A stretch of DNA of 64,000 nt from Effrenium voratum (taxonomy: Eukaryota; Sar; Dinophyceae; Suessiales; Symbiodiniaceae). Both the position numbers and the translations under genes were made by a program. The stretch covers positions 37,501 through 101,500 of the forward strand of contig CAUJNA010003779.1 in NCBI GenBank assembly GCA_963377175.1, in the 5' to 3' direction. A model generated the notes under the pieces. It saw nothing but the letters and a program-made list of their open reading frames with translations, did not search any database and was not told the DNA's origin. Below are positions 46,620 to 56,592 of this stretch, piece by piece (positions within the stretch are counted from its first letter, which is position 1; every line of letters begins with the position of its first letter).

Positions 46620-48300
46620 AACCAGAGCCAGAGTAAGATATCAAGCGCGCCAGTGTCTACAGTGAAGGGGAGCTTATAGTAGGCGCTTTCAAAACATCCG
46701 CTATCTCTACCAACTACCACTTGACTACCACTATCGATGCTACCATATCTTCCTGAACCAAGGCATGGTGCACTCCTAGAACACAAGGAAAGGGCTTGAC
46801 ATTGCAAAAACACGTTGCTGGAGGCAGTGCAATGGACAAGTCAACAGGACTGACACAAGCCATGTACAGCTGGTGAGGCAAACATGTCCCGCACGGAATT
46901 CCTGAGGAACAGAGGGGAACGCTCTTGATACCATTGAGGAAAATGGCCTGTGGCAAATTGACTGTGGATACTCTAAGTCCTGATAGCAATCAGCTTGGGC
47001 AGACTTGAAGACATTTCTGAAAAGTCCAAGCCAGGGAAAAGTTCCGGGCGTTGTTCGGGGAAAGAAGTCTGACAGCATGGCGTGCGAATACGATCATCAA
47101 AAAAAAAAGGTGCTACACAGCACCTGGTTAGATCAAGGTACTGTGAAAGTTGTTCCGCAGCCAATTCTTCACGCGACGAGACTTCCACGTGACGTTTGAC
47201 CAGGCCGCCAATTCGTCACTTGGAGAATTGTCACGCGGTCGCTTCAACGCGAAACCTCGCGAAACCGGACCGCCTGCAAGACAGCCTCCAGCGCATTGGA
47301 GATGTGCCGGGAGCTTGAAGATGGGCCTCGCCGTTGAAAGCAAAGCAAGACTTTCACCAATGGGGCTGCCTGTTTTGAGTTGGTGCCCCGGTTTTGTGGT
47401 TGGCTTAAAGGCAAACCGAAGGGAGAAGCCAGCCATTTTAGGGAGTCCCCGCTATTTTGAGGCACCCCCACGAACCAATGCAATGATGCAAGCAAGGCGC
47501 TTGGACTGTCATCCAGAAACTGATCCCGCGGCATCTCGTTCTGCACTTCTCGGTACCAAGCGTCCGTATCAACTGTACACCTCATGGCGGGGTGCCGAGT
47601 GCCTTGTAAATCGGGATGACTCCCTCAAACCTTGTTTCAGCATGGCCATGTCAACACAAGCACTGCAGCTCAAAGACCCGTCGCTCTCCAGGAAATCTCC
47701 GAAGATGACCTACACCCAGGTTGACCATGCTCATCCCTGTGTTGCCTCGAAGTGATGGTTTCCCTGCTGTTCCCTGATCCCATCCTCCTTTAGGATCTTG
47801 TCCCTGTCGCAGTCCACGAGGGAAGAACTCACACCAAGACACCTCGGCCCAGGGTGGTGAGACATCTACAAAAGCTGGTTGCTGAGCACTGCTTGCACCC
47901 CTCATGCGATGAACTGGCCACGTGGAGCAAATAGTCGCCCCGGACACATTTGGAAGATCCCGAACATCCCCACATTGCCCCAGTATGTCCTGCCTAGCAA
48001 GACAGTTGCTCCACAATGCTATCCAACGTGACCATGTGCCGTCATAGTGAGCGTGTTGTTGACCAACAGGCGCTGCTCAACTGCTACAAAATCGAAAGCG
48101 TTATAAGCCCCCTGATCTGCTTTCATCCAGCATCTTGGATTCTTGGACCCCAACCTCGCGCAGGATATCTTGTTGACAGCCCGGGACAACGCCAGCGTGA
48201 TTCGCTTGCCAACCTGCCAGGCCCTTCACTGACATGAGGCATGAAGCATATCAATTCCACGCCGGTTGCACTGAAGAGCCACTAGCTATTTCTTGCGTGT
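46620..48300. other. stretch without a recognised gene
   Basis: Minus-strand frames near 46740-46985 and 47160-47260 are open but match nothing. A repeat-like block near 47343-47480 shares GCTTAAAGGCAAACC.AAGGG with 37493-37520. Confidence 0.4.
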
Positions 48301-48339
48301 CACCCGGACAAAGGCTGCGCATTGACAAAATCCCTTTGA

Positions 48340-49200
48340 TATGGGTTTAGCAAAGAAACCAACTGGCCAAACGATTGGCTGTGTGCGAGCAGAACGTGAT
48401 GTTCAGCTGACATGTTTCGCTGCTGACTCCGCGCCTTTCTTTCCTCAACGGGCGCCAGAAGGTCCAGACGGCTGCCGGCCTGACTGCGGCGCAGCAGCAC
48501 CTGCGGCTCGTCCTCCGAGTTGTCCGGGCTCAGCTCCGCAAAGCCTGGCCCAGCCATTCCGAGAGCGCTGGCTCCAAGGATGAAAAGAAGATCCATAAGC
48601 CCAGCACCTTCGCATGTGGTCGTCGCCTGGCGACATGAACTGTGACAGCCAAAAACATGAGCATGCAACTCAGCGCCCAAAAAAAGTCAACCGGAGATAT
48701 TGGCGGAAAGGCAACAATCTTCGAGAGGGCTCCATTCCGATCTTTCCCGCCTGTCTGCTGAGGCTCAAGTCGCGGCGGCTGCGTGCTGTGAGCGTTTGGC
48801 TCATCGGGACTTCCTCCGATGGCGGAGAAAATCCTTGGCATGGAATTGTTTGATCCGGAAGTCCGTGATTTGTGTGTCGTTCTTAATGTTGGACCCCCCT
48901 AAAATGGCGTTGGTTGTCCTTTTGGTTTCCTATGTTTGCCCTCAAAACCATCGCACCCTCAAAAAAGAAACACACCCTGATGAATCCAGCAACTCAAAAT
49001 GCGAGGCAACCTCTCGTATGTACGCGGGCAGTGCACTCGCTGCAGCTCGGGTGCCTTCTGATTCCAAGTCTGACTTGAGCTTCTCGATCTGTGTGACACG
49101 AAATCTGTCCTGCGCCTCCAGAAGATCATGCAAATCAAGCTTCACCTTTGAACGAAAGGGTCGAAACACAATCATGGCATGACAAGCATTCACCTTGAGC
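48340..49200 (-). CDS. unidentified minus-strand exon candidates
   Basis: Three segments look coding: about 48985-49190 (KLDLHDLLEAQDRFRVTQIE then EKLKSDLESEGTRAAASALP, an acidic/basic helix), about 48640-48720 (VDFFWALSCMLMFLAVTVHV, a likely membrane helix) and about 48410-48600 (LFILGASALGMAGPGFAELS then DEPQVLLRRSQAGSRLDLLA). They may come from one membrane-anchored protein. No family recognised and splice sites not fixed. Confidence 0.3.
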
Positions 49201-49204
49201 TCCA

Positions 49205-51165
49205 TTGTCCACTTCAAGCCTTATGCAACTGCCACCTGGCTTCACCTGTCCTGATCAGAGCCATCGCAACAAAGAAGAGGCTGATACGGGACTTGCAAAG
49301 GCACCGGTTCTATCGCATCGCTGGCATAGCTGGCTGCAATGATTTCAGGAGCTTCTCCTGCGGTGGCCAAGGCCTGATGCTTTGCACCAATAAAACCCTC
49401 TAGGAACACCACCATTCTTGGGGGGGGCGTTGATTTTTTGGGGGGGAGGCGTTCACCTTGACGCGCTGCCGACCTGCCAAAACGGTTTTCTCAAACCCGA
49501 GCGCGCCTTTGTTGTTCACATTGCAAGCGCAGGGAAGGAGCTCCAGGAAGAACCTGAGCTCAAGGAAACCGGTTCTCAACGAATGTCTGTGGGTTGATTG
49601 GTTCCTTGGAATGCCAGCGCTCAAAACGTGATAGCTGCAGAGGTGACCTTCTGGAAAAAAGGACTGCACCTAGTACCAACGGAACAAAACCCATCTAAAC
49701 CAGTGGAACCCATATATTTGTCATCAAGCTAACCTAAAAAGGAGACCTATGGATGTCTGAAGAGTCTGTTGCCATGGCATGGCCATCACTAATCCACGAT
49801 CCAGGCTGCATCTGACCTTTCAGGCATCCCACTTCGCCATGGCAGCGTCATGAAGCGTCGAACCGTCGTCTCAGGCTGCCCTCTGGTCGTCTCTGGGGAA
49901 CCGCTTCAGGCTGCACTGACTTGGTTGACGTTGGAAGGGGAGCAAACATGTAAATCTTAGCAGTTAAGTGGGGATTTCCCACTAACCACAGCAAGCAAAA
50001 AGATAAAGTGCTTCCCAACGACAACCCTGCTGAATTGCTTCTCCACTTTGCGGTGGCAAAAAGCTTGTGAAACGCTGAATCGCTCACCTTGAGCCGCGAC
50101 AGAGGAGACAACCTGTCTCACTTGCAGTCATAAAAGTGCTCGAGTGCAACACTTTGAAACATCATGCATCATTGGTCTGTACTGTCGGTGTTTTGGCATG
50201 CCATGACAGTCCCGCACTTCAAGCGCCTTCCGCGTTGGCATGGCTGCAGGAACATTGCTAAGCAAACACGACTCCTAAAAAACAATTGTCTGCCAGTATC
50301 GTCTGCCCGTCAATCTCGACATGCTGAAAGTCATCAGCCATGGCTTGAAGTCGACTCCGCATCGCTTCTGGCTGAGTACACCTGTTTCACAGCCGATTTG
50401 TGCAGCTGCCCCAGTCTTCAAGCAAGCACTTCAGGGACTTCAGAGACGTCAGTGCGCGCTGAGCTTCTTTTTTTTGCGGCGCCGCCTGTTGATTTGCTCT
50501 CGCGCCATCACATCTCGGGTCGGGTGCTCGCCTCGCAGTCTTCTGCAGAGTCTTGAAGTTCTACGAGCTGCAAAGACTGACATGCTTTCATATGGCTGTG
50601 GCTCAAAATTAAACAGGAGGGGCAAACCGCAGGTTTTGGTCCATGTTTCCACTTACCAGGGTTCCATTTTGGTACCGGTTTTCTGAGCCACGGCCATATG
50701 TTCCTCGTACGATCTGTGTTGGTCCTCATGCAGTGATCACCACGTCGCCGTGTTGTCGTCATCCTGGCTCCACGGCTCAAGTGCCATCATTCTAGGGGTA
50801 CCTTCCCCATTCCTTCCAGGGATCCTTCTTTCCAAAGAACCACCAAAACCCTGGGAAAACAGCTGGTTTTTGAGAAGAGCGATGGTTGAAAAGAATGGGG
50901 AATCAACCCCTAGAATCATGTCCAGCGCCATCATGTCGAGTGCCACTTTCAAGCCATGCCTGGCACTTCAATGCTGTCCAGGCGGAGTAGCCTTGCGCTC
51001 GTTTCAAATGAGAGCCACCCACTGACTCCCACTGACCCTACAGATTGACATGGAATGGATACCCCCACAACAAACAAATAAGCTCAGGCGATATCCCCAA
51101 CAGCACCCGGTTTTGCTGAGGATGCCGCCTTGTAACTTTGTAAAGCAAAGCGAAGCAAAGAGTGA
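49205..51165. other. stretch without a recognised gene
   Basis: Apart from the family-1 element at 50595-50694, I see no supported feature. An inverted GGGTTG.TTCCCC/GGGGA.TCAACCCC-like pair flanks 50797-50915. Confidence 0.4.
50595..50694. mobile_element. short inverted-repeat element, family 1, best-preserved target site
   Basis: Exactly 100 bp, beginning GCTGTGGCTCAAAATTAAAC and ending GGTTTTCTGAGCCACGGC. The flanking direct repeat CATATG is perfect (50589-50594 and 50695-50700) and is itself a palindrome. Confidence 0.88.
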
Positions 51166-51169
51166 CAGC

Positions 51170-51335
51170 GCAATCGCGCCCTGATCGGGGCCCAACGGCG
51201 CAATGCGGCCCGATCGGGGCCCGACGGCGCAATCGGGGCCCGATCGGGGCCCGACAGCGCAATCGGGGCCGATCGTGATCGGGGCCCGACGGTGCAATCG
51301 GGGCCCGAGCGGGGCCCAACGGTGCAATCCCACCA
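51170..51335 (+). repeat. GC-rich minisatellite, units of about 22-24 bp
   Basis: Units of the type GATCGGGGCCCGACGGCGCA followed by AT; six or more copies. A related shorter patch lies at 51437-51495. Confidence 0.85.
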
Positions 51336-51839
51336 ACCCCAGCCAACCATATTATAGCTCAACGCCGGTTTTCCTTAACATGTGGCCTTACAACTGTACC
51401 TAGCAAAGCTAGGCGATGCCAGCTTGGTGCAGTTGACGGGGCCCAACTGAGCTGGGCCCCCCGGTGCAATCGGGCCCCGACCTGGGCCCCGTGAACCTCG
51501 CAAACCGTCCTCATAAAACCCTCGTCCAACTCAGCGTGAAACTTTGTTGGAACCTTTCCTCAGGGCTGCCCCATGGCTCTTGCAGAACCTGGTAATTAGA
51601 AACCTCGTGGAGCGTTTTTGGAACCTTCCCCCATAGCCCTTGCAGCCTTGTGGAACTCTTGGAACCCAAAGCCTACCAAGTAATACATTTACTCTGCTGC
51701 GCGGTGAGTCCCGCAGCAGCGTGGTCTGATTTGCCACAAAACAGTGAAAGTGTGCTGAAAACGATTGACTTCGGTTTTGCTTAGTGTTCCGCCCATGAGC
51801 AAAGCGATCTTCTGAGCCCTCAATTTCTTCTCCGGTGAC

Positions 51840-52540
51840 ACATTGCTTCCCCGCAGGGAATGTTTTGTGGAGCCTTGTGGAGCTTTGTGGAACTTTTGTG
51901 GAATCCTTGCGAAACTCTGTGAAACCTTGTGAAACCTTACCTCAAGCCCTCATGGAATCAAACCTTGCAGAACCTTGCTCCACCCCGCAGCCCTTGCAGA
52001 ACCTGGTGAAAATCTGGTGGAACCCGGGTGGAACCCGGGTGGAACCCTGGTGGAACCTTATTTTAAACCACCCGGACAACCCCGCAGCCCTCGCAGAACC
52101 TGGTGGAACTTTGGTGGAACCCTCGTGGAACCTTACCTCAAACCACCCCGGACCACCCCGCAGCCCTTGCAGAACCTGGTGGAACCCTGGTGGAACCCTC
52201 GCGGAACCTTACTTCAAACCACCCCGGACCACCCCGCAGCCCTTGCAGAACCTGGTGGAACCTTGGTGGAACTTTGGTGGAACCCTGGTGCAACCCTCGT
52301 GGAACCTTACCTCAAACCACCCCGGACCACCCCACAGCCCTCGCAGAACCTGGTGGAACCCTGGTGGAAGCCTGGTGGAACCCTCGTAGAACCTTACCTC
52401 AAACCACCCCGGACCACCCCACAGCCCTCGCAGAACCTGGTGGAACCCTCAAACCACCCCGGACCACCCCCCTGATGGAACCCTGGTGGAACCCTCGTGG
52501 AACCTTGCCTCAGGGCCGCCCCGGACCACCCCGAACCCTA
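51840..52540 (+). repeat. GTGGAACC minisatellite with higher-order units
   Basis: CCTGGTGGAACC and CCTCGTGGAACC motifs group into larger units that each include CTCAAACCACCCCGGACCAC and GCAGCCCT.GCAGAACCTGG. Five or so larger units are present; a decayed precursor extends left to about 51530. The open frames are artefacts of the repeat. Confidence 0.9.
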
Positions 52541-52643
52541 TCTGGGCTGAGACCCCAAAGCTTTCAGCTGTTGGGGAAAAAAAAACATCGTTCTTAGGGG
52601 AAAAATCTTTTTGGGGGGACCCCCGTTTTGGTTTCGTGTTAGT

Positions 52644-54965
52644 TCATTTGTCGGGGAGGAAGGAATTTGCAGAGACCTCTGTGCGCCAGCCAAGGCTAAG
52701 GAGGCAGCCCCAGAAATGATCGACTTTCTCCGGCTCCGCGATTTCAACCTGAGCCCGTGAGGCTTCGAGACGGTTTCGATCCCTCGATCCCTCGACTCTC
52801 CGAGGCCGAGTCGGAAGTTCCAGTGCAAATGCCAACCTGAATTTTGCAGTGGGCACGGCAGTCACCTCAGCCGTGTGAGTCGCGACTCGCGAGTCGCAAG
52901 CTGCGGCGGTGCTGACCAAGGCCCCGCGCGGTAGAAGCAGATCTCCAGGCACTTGTGCACCAGCTTCTTCGCCTCTTCCAGGCCTCGAGCAGAAGCAAGC
53001 CGTCCAGCCACGCAAATTGAGGAGATCCGGGGAGCCGGCTCATGTCTGCGCTCCAGCCGTTGCGCAGCAAGGGCCTGGTTCACTCTGAAAAAGAAACAGC
53101 CCGATGAGACAAGGGATCCCCTGTTGGATACGACATTGTCTACCCGTGTTTGAATTCACGACTCCGCCTGAGCATCCCACAAGCTACCTCTCTTTAGGTT
53201 GTCTGCCACGAGATCCCGTCGGTTCCAAAAGACCAGGCCAGCGACACCAGGCAAGTGACCATCTTCCAGTCTTCCAAAAAAGGAAAAGTGCCGAAACCTC
53301 CGGAAGTCTCTCCCATTCATTTCTCAGTGCTCGGGGCTCCGGCAGTGCCAAATGCATCGCAAACCCCGTTGCCACAAAGTTCTCTTCATAGGCGGTTCCT
53401 GCAAAAAAGGCCGCGAATGGAATGAAGTTGGAGATTCCACCCAAAAGCTCCTTGATGGTCGACATACATGAGGTGGGCTGGCTCATCCTGGCATTCATTC
53501 TCAGATCCAGGCCAACTCAACTCCACAAAAACTCTGAAGAGGTGAGAGCGTGCCTTTTTCTTGCCAACCACTACGAACTGGTTGTACAAGGGGTTGAATC
53601 TGCGCATCATTCATATACGAGGTTCCAGACTCACTGCTCTCTCTCTCTCTCTCTCCGGGGGAAAAAAAGTCCGAGCCAAGCGACTTGCTTCGTCGGTTGT
53701 ACATGATCCGACCAATGTACGAGGAGTACTCCTTGGGTCCTCGGCGCCCACTGTGCGCCGCAAAAGCCGTGAGAACCTCACCGAGGCCAAAGGCCCATGG
53801 AGTAGCCATCCTCGTGAAGCCAGTCCTGGAAACCGAATTCGAGGCTCATATGCAGTAAGTGAAGTGAAGCGGAATCCAGATTGCTGAGTCCTCATCTGCC
53901 ATCTCATCTAACAGGTCGCTGACATACTGGAAGTCACTGAATTCACCTCCGCCACCTTGCGCTTTGCAAAGAAGTGCAACTTGCAAAATCGAGAACGCAT
54001 CGTAGGCTCCGGCCAAGCAGTGTGTACTCGCCGACCTTCTTTAGCCGGCACCTGGTTCCCGCATCTAATGCGGCAAGCATATCGCAAGCAAGGAAGCTAA
54101 GGCTACCGCACATCCTTGTATCGAGCTTCGGAACCATAGGACCTCCGCTTGGTTTCGTGTTTAGGGCTAGTTTCCCCTTTACCCCCGGTGGCGGGGTTCA
54201 AATCCCGCCGTCTTATCAAACCAGTGACCTGACTAGTCGTGTTCTGCAGCTCGCTGTCCCAGAAACACCAAAGATTTGCTTAGGCATTGAGAAAGACCTG
54301 TCTACATTGCATGGCTGCTCTACGATACTGTGGATGGACAAAATCCTGCACTACCTAAGAAACCCTGGAATTATGATTCCCCTGTAAATACCAAGAAACA
54401 ATGGTCTCCCATGGTTTCAAAGTGGTGCAGGATTTCGTCCATCCACAGTATCATGTGCAAATAGCATTGGCCCATGGCCAATAGCCAGCACCACCCTAAA
54501 CCAGCCACAATTCCCGGCGCAACACCCACCCTAAACAAACCCTAAGCCAGCGGGCTCCTAAGCCCACCCTAAAGCAAGCAGAAAAACTCCACAAACTGCC
54601 CGCTGTTGATGACGAGGGTGCTGAAATCGATGTTGGGGGTCTGACGATGTTGATGGGTCTTGTGCAAATGCTTCCGAGGTTGTAAGAAATTGCTGTTTTA
54701 CAGCATTTGGGCCAGATTCAAGCCACAAAAACTCTTCGCAAACAACACGTCCTCTCTTCTCCATTTGTGAGGTTGGGCCGCCCAGCGCGAGAGTGTCTGC
54801 GGCCACAATGACACCATCCTTGTACTTCAAACCGATGACCGATGCGCCAGTCACGATTGGCTGCAGCCTAGGCATCCATGCATTGACTCTCCTGTCTGCA
54901 CATTCAACCGAAACGCACGGCTTTGAATCAGTTTTACTCGGTGTGCAGCGTATGTTGCTTTCCAT
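52644..54965 (-). CDS. PSMB4: proteasome subunit beta type-4 (20S core), complete 12-exon model
   Basis: Non-catalytic beta subunit of the 20S proteasome. Exons, 5' to 3' on the minus strand: 54787-54965, 54107-54142, 54014-54051, 53891-53955, 53795-53825, 53685-53739, 53554-53599, 53451-53487, 53309-53398, 52930-52983, 52813-52865, 52644-52748. They sum to 789 nt (262 codons plus stop), close to the 264 residues I know for human PSMB4. Motifs in order: PIVTGASVIGLKYKDGVIVA, ADTLASYGSEARYKDVR, EYTLLGGGGEFSDFQY, MYNRRSKFNPLYNQFVVVG, LMYVDHQGTAYEE, ATGFAMHLAL, EEAKKLVHKCLEICFYR, CKIQVGICTGTSVEIAEPEK. Intron donors are GC (5), GA (4) and GT (2), all with AG acceptors; ten of the eleven introns are followed by G. 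Phases agree throughout. Intron 9 and the last residues are the least certain. The start ATG at 54963-54965 is chosen for length; an upstream leader exon is possible. Confidence 0.93.
53640..53657 (+). repeat. CT dinucleotide repeat in PSMB4 intron 6
   Basis: (CT)9 inside the 85-nt GT-AG intron. Confidence 0.9.
54147..54222 (+). repeat. tRNA-like SINE-type repeat in PSMB4 intron 1
   Basis: TGGTTT and AAACCA pair as an acceptor-like stem. GCGGG-TTCAAAT-CCCGC near 54192-54208 is a perfect T-arm (5-bp stem, 7-nt loop). GGG-CTAGTTT-CCC resembles a D arm. No convincing anticodon arm, so it is a tRNA relic and not a working tRNA. It lies antisense to the host gene and ends a few bases before the exon-2 acceptor. 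Confidence 0.6.
54324..54452. repeat. 28-bp inverted repeat in PSMB4 intron 1
   Basis: The arms 54324-54351 and 54425-54452 are reverse complements at 27 of 28 positions, with a 73-bp spacer. Similarity continues weakly into the spacer (AAACC.TGG). In the pre-mRNA this would form a strong hairpin. It may be a small inverted-repeat transposon of another family. Confidence 0.8.
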
Positions 54966-55063
54966 CGGTGGAGTATCGGCCAGGTGCCATCACCTTGGGG
55001 CCGTGCAAACTCAGGTCTTGAGTCCATGTCAACTGATCTCGCATGTGCTCTTGCCTACACATG

Positions 55064-55164
55064 GGTATGGGTCAAAAGCCCGGTTAGCCCCCAGTGAACA
55101 TCCCACTAAAATAGACGGGTGGTGCACCCACCCCAAAATGGTACCATTGGTTTTGACCCACAGC
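55064..55164. mobile_element. short inverted-repeat element, family 1
   Basis: Left GGTATGGGTCAAAAGCCC, right TTGGTTTTGACCCACAGC, flanked by CACAT(G) at 55058-55063 and 55165-55169. It lies about 100 bp upstream of the PSMB4 start codon. Confidence 0.8.
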
Positions 55165-55927
55165 CACATTCCCGGCACCCAAGAAAAAATCACCTAAAGG
55201 TAGCTGAGCCGCAGGCTGCTCTTCCCTCGACGGCTCTGGGAATTCCCTTTGGACTGAGCCGGAAATGTTAGACACTCCGAATGCGCAGGTCAGTGCCGTG
55301 CGATCCTTTGAACAATCGTCAGCCACGCCCATGAACACCCAACGATGGCAACATCATAAAATTGATGCAATATGTGTCAGTCGTTTTTTTGAGGGTCCCC
55401 CCCGAAGAAAGAAATGTGTTCCCTTTGGCTTCCTTTAGCACCACAACGGGGTACCATCAACAGGAGCCACGGCCACATCGATTGGCCCAAGCGGCACGAA
55501 ATCCTTTTGCACCCGCACCATCCAGCGTCTTTGGCTGGAGAGCTGTGGCGTCTGCACCTGTCACGGACCCGCAAAATGGGCGGTGGTCCCCAAGGCTTTC
55601 CTGCGGGAAAAAAATGTTTATTGTGATTCGGGCACGAGCCTGTGCCCAGGCAATGGGTAAGTTGGGGCAAACAAGCCACAAAAGAAAGGTTCCCCAAAAG
55701 CAAACCAATCCCCGGTCCCAAAGATCAGGGTTTCCCACACACCAGAGAACAACAACCAAAAGGGAAAAACCAAAACAAGTAAACAAGTACCCGCAACCTT
55801 GATCGACGATGAACCGCACGGGCGGCCCACCAATCTGCCCCGGGCCGATGTCTCTTTCTCCACCGACGCGAAGGTGATCGACGCGGGGACCCGGCGACGC
55901 TCATCCGAGGCGCGACGGACCCGCAAA

Positions 55928-55938
55928 CTTGAGCCAAA
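55928..55938 (-). other. possible spliced-leader relic
   Basis: The minus strand reads TTTGGCTCAAG, identical to the last 11 bases of the dinoflagellate spliced leader as I know it. Such relics mark genes that returned to the genome through mRNA. A short match can arise by chance, and no clear coding region follows. Confidence 0.25.
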
Positions 55939-56014
55939 CATCACAGGTCAGTCACTACCGCGACATCCCTGTTGATGAAATGAATCATGGCTAATCACAC
56001 CCCCCTCACGAGGA

Positions 56015-56032
56015 ACCCGTCATATGACGGGT
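56015..56032. repeat. 18-bp perfect palindrome
   Basis: ACCCGTCATATGACGGGT is its own reverse complement, centred on CATATG. It lies in the non-coding trailer beyond the open-frame chain. Confidence 0.85.
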
Positions 56033-56165
56033 GGAGCGTGCCATTTACTGATAGGATTTAACTGCTCGCATGCGTCCGCAAACAGCTGGACACTACCGCC
56101 GTCAGCGGTGGAGCAAACCCACAAAGGCAGTTGCGCGACATCCCGGGCATTAAATTCCCGCCACC

Positions 56166-56184
56166 ACCCCGAATTAGTCGGGGT
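56166..56184 (-). other. 7-bp stem-loop in the trailer of the open-frame locus
   Basis: ACCCCGA and TCGGGGT enclose a 5-base loop (ATTAG on the plus strand). It is of the same style as the coding hairpins but lacks the CCGWTAGG core. Confidence 0.6.
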
Positions 56185-56313
56185 AACGCTGTCCAACATA
56201 CCTTGTGGAAAAGTCCACGTGACGACACTAGGCCACAACTGTTTGCATCAACAATGCAAGAAGTTTAATTCTTATCAGAAGCCATGAAAAAGAAGATAAC
56301 GTATGTCCATTTA

Positions 56314-56340
56314 GCACCCTCGCCTAACGGCAAGGGGTGC
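56314..56340 (-). other. CCGTTAGG hairpin 1, in the 3' trailer
   Basis: Core at 56323-56330. It is the longest stem of the set: GCA(C)CCCTTGCC pairs with GGCGAGGGTGC around loop GTTA, 11 pairs with one bulged C and one G-U pair. It lies about 245 bases past the stop of block A, where a 3'-end or terminator-like role is conceivable. Confidence 0.75.
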
Positions 56341-56578
56341 TCCTGACCATGCGTACCTGAAAAATGCTTGAATTCCGCAAACCCGGGAGTAACCCCCCAT
56401 CAGTTTGCTTTCCCTCTCACTCACACTGCTTCCTGATGAACACGTCCAGCAGCCCAGCAGCGGTACGGGAGAGACATGACCTCCGCGCCTCAGCGGTCCG
56501 GGAGGAACATCACCACCTCCGCGCCGCGCCGACCATTGGAGAATGGACGCAAGCCTACCGGCCGCAATCCCCGTGACT

Positions 56579-56592
56579 TAGCCTATCGGCTA
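56579..56592 (-). other. CCGATAGG hairpin 2, contains the block A stop codon
   Basis: TAGCC-GATA-GGCTA, 5 pairs. The sense-strand reading AGC CGA TAG puts the TAG stop of block A across the loop and stem. Confidence 0.8.

Noticed and set aside
45132..46644. Open frames of 355-493 codons on both strands
   Set aside because: They lie wholly in the (ACAG)n satellite and encode only alternating Cys/Val/Ser/Leu or Thr/Asp/Arg strings.
51835..52600. Pro/Trp/Asn-rich frames of 164-184 codons
   Set aside because: They repeat with the GTGGAACC minisatellite in all three plus frames.
54147..54222. Functional tRNA gene
   Set aside because: Good T arm but no anticodon stem; more likely a tRNA-derived repeat.
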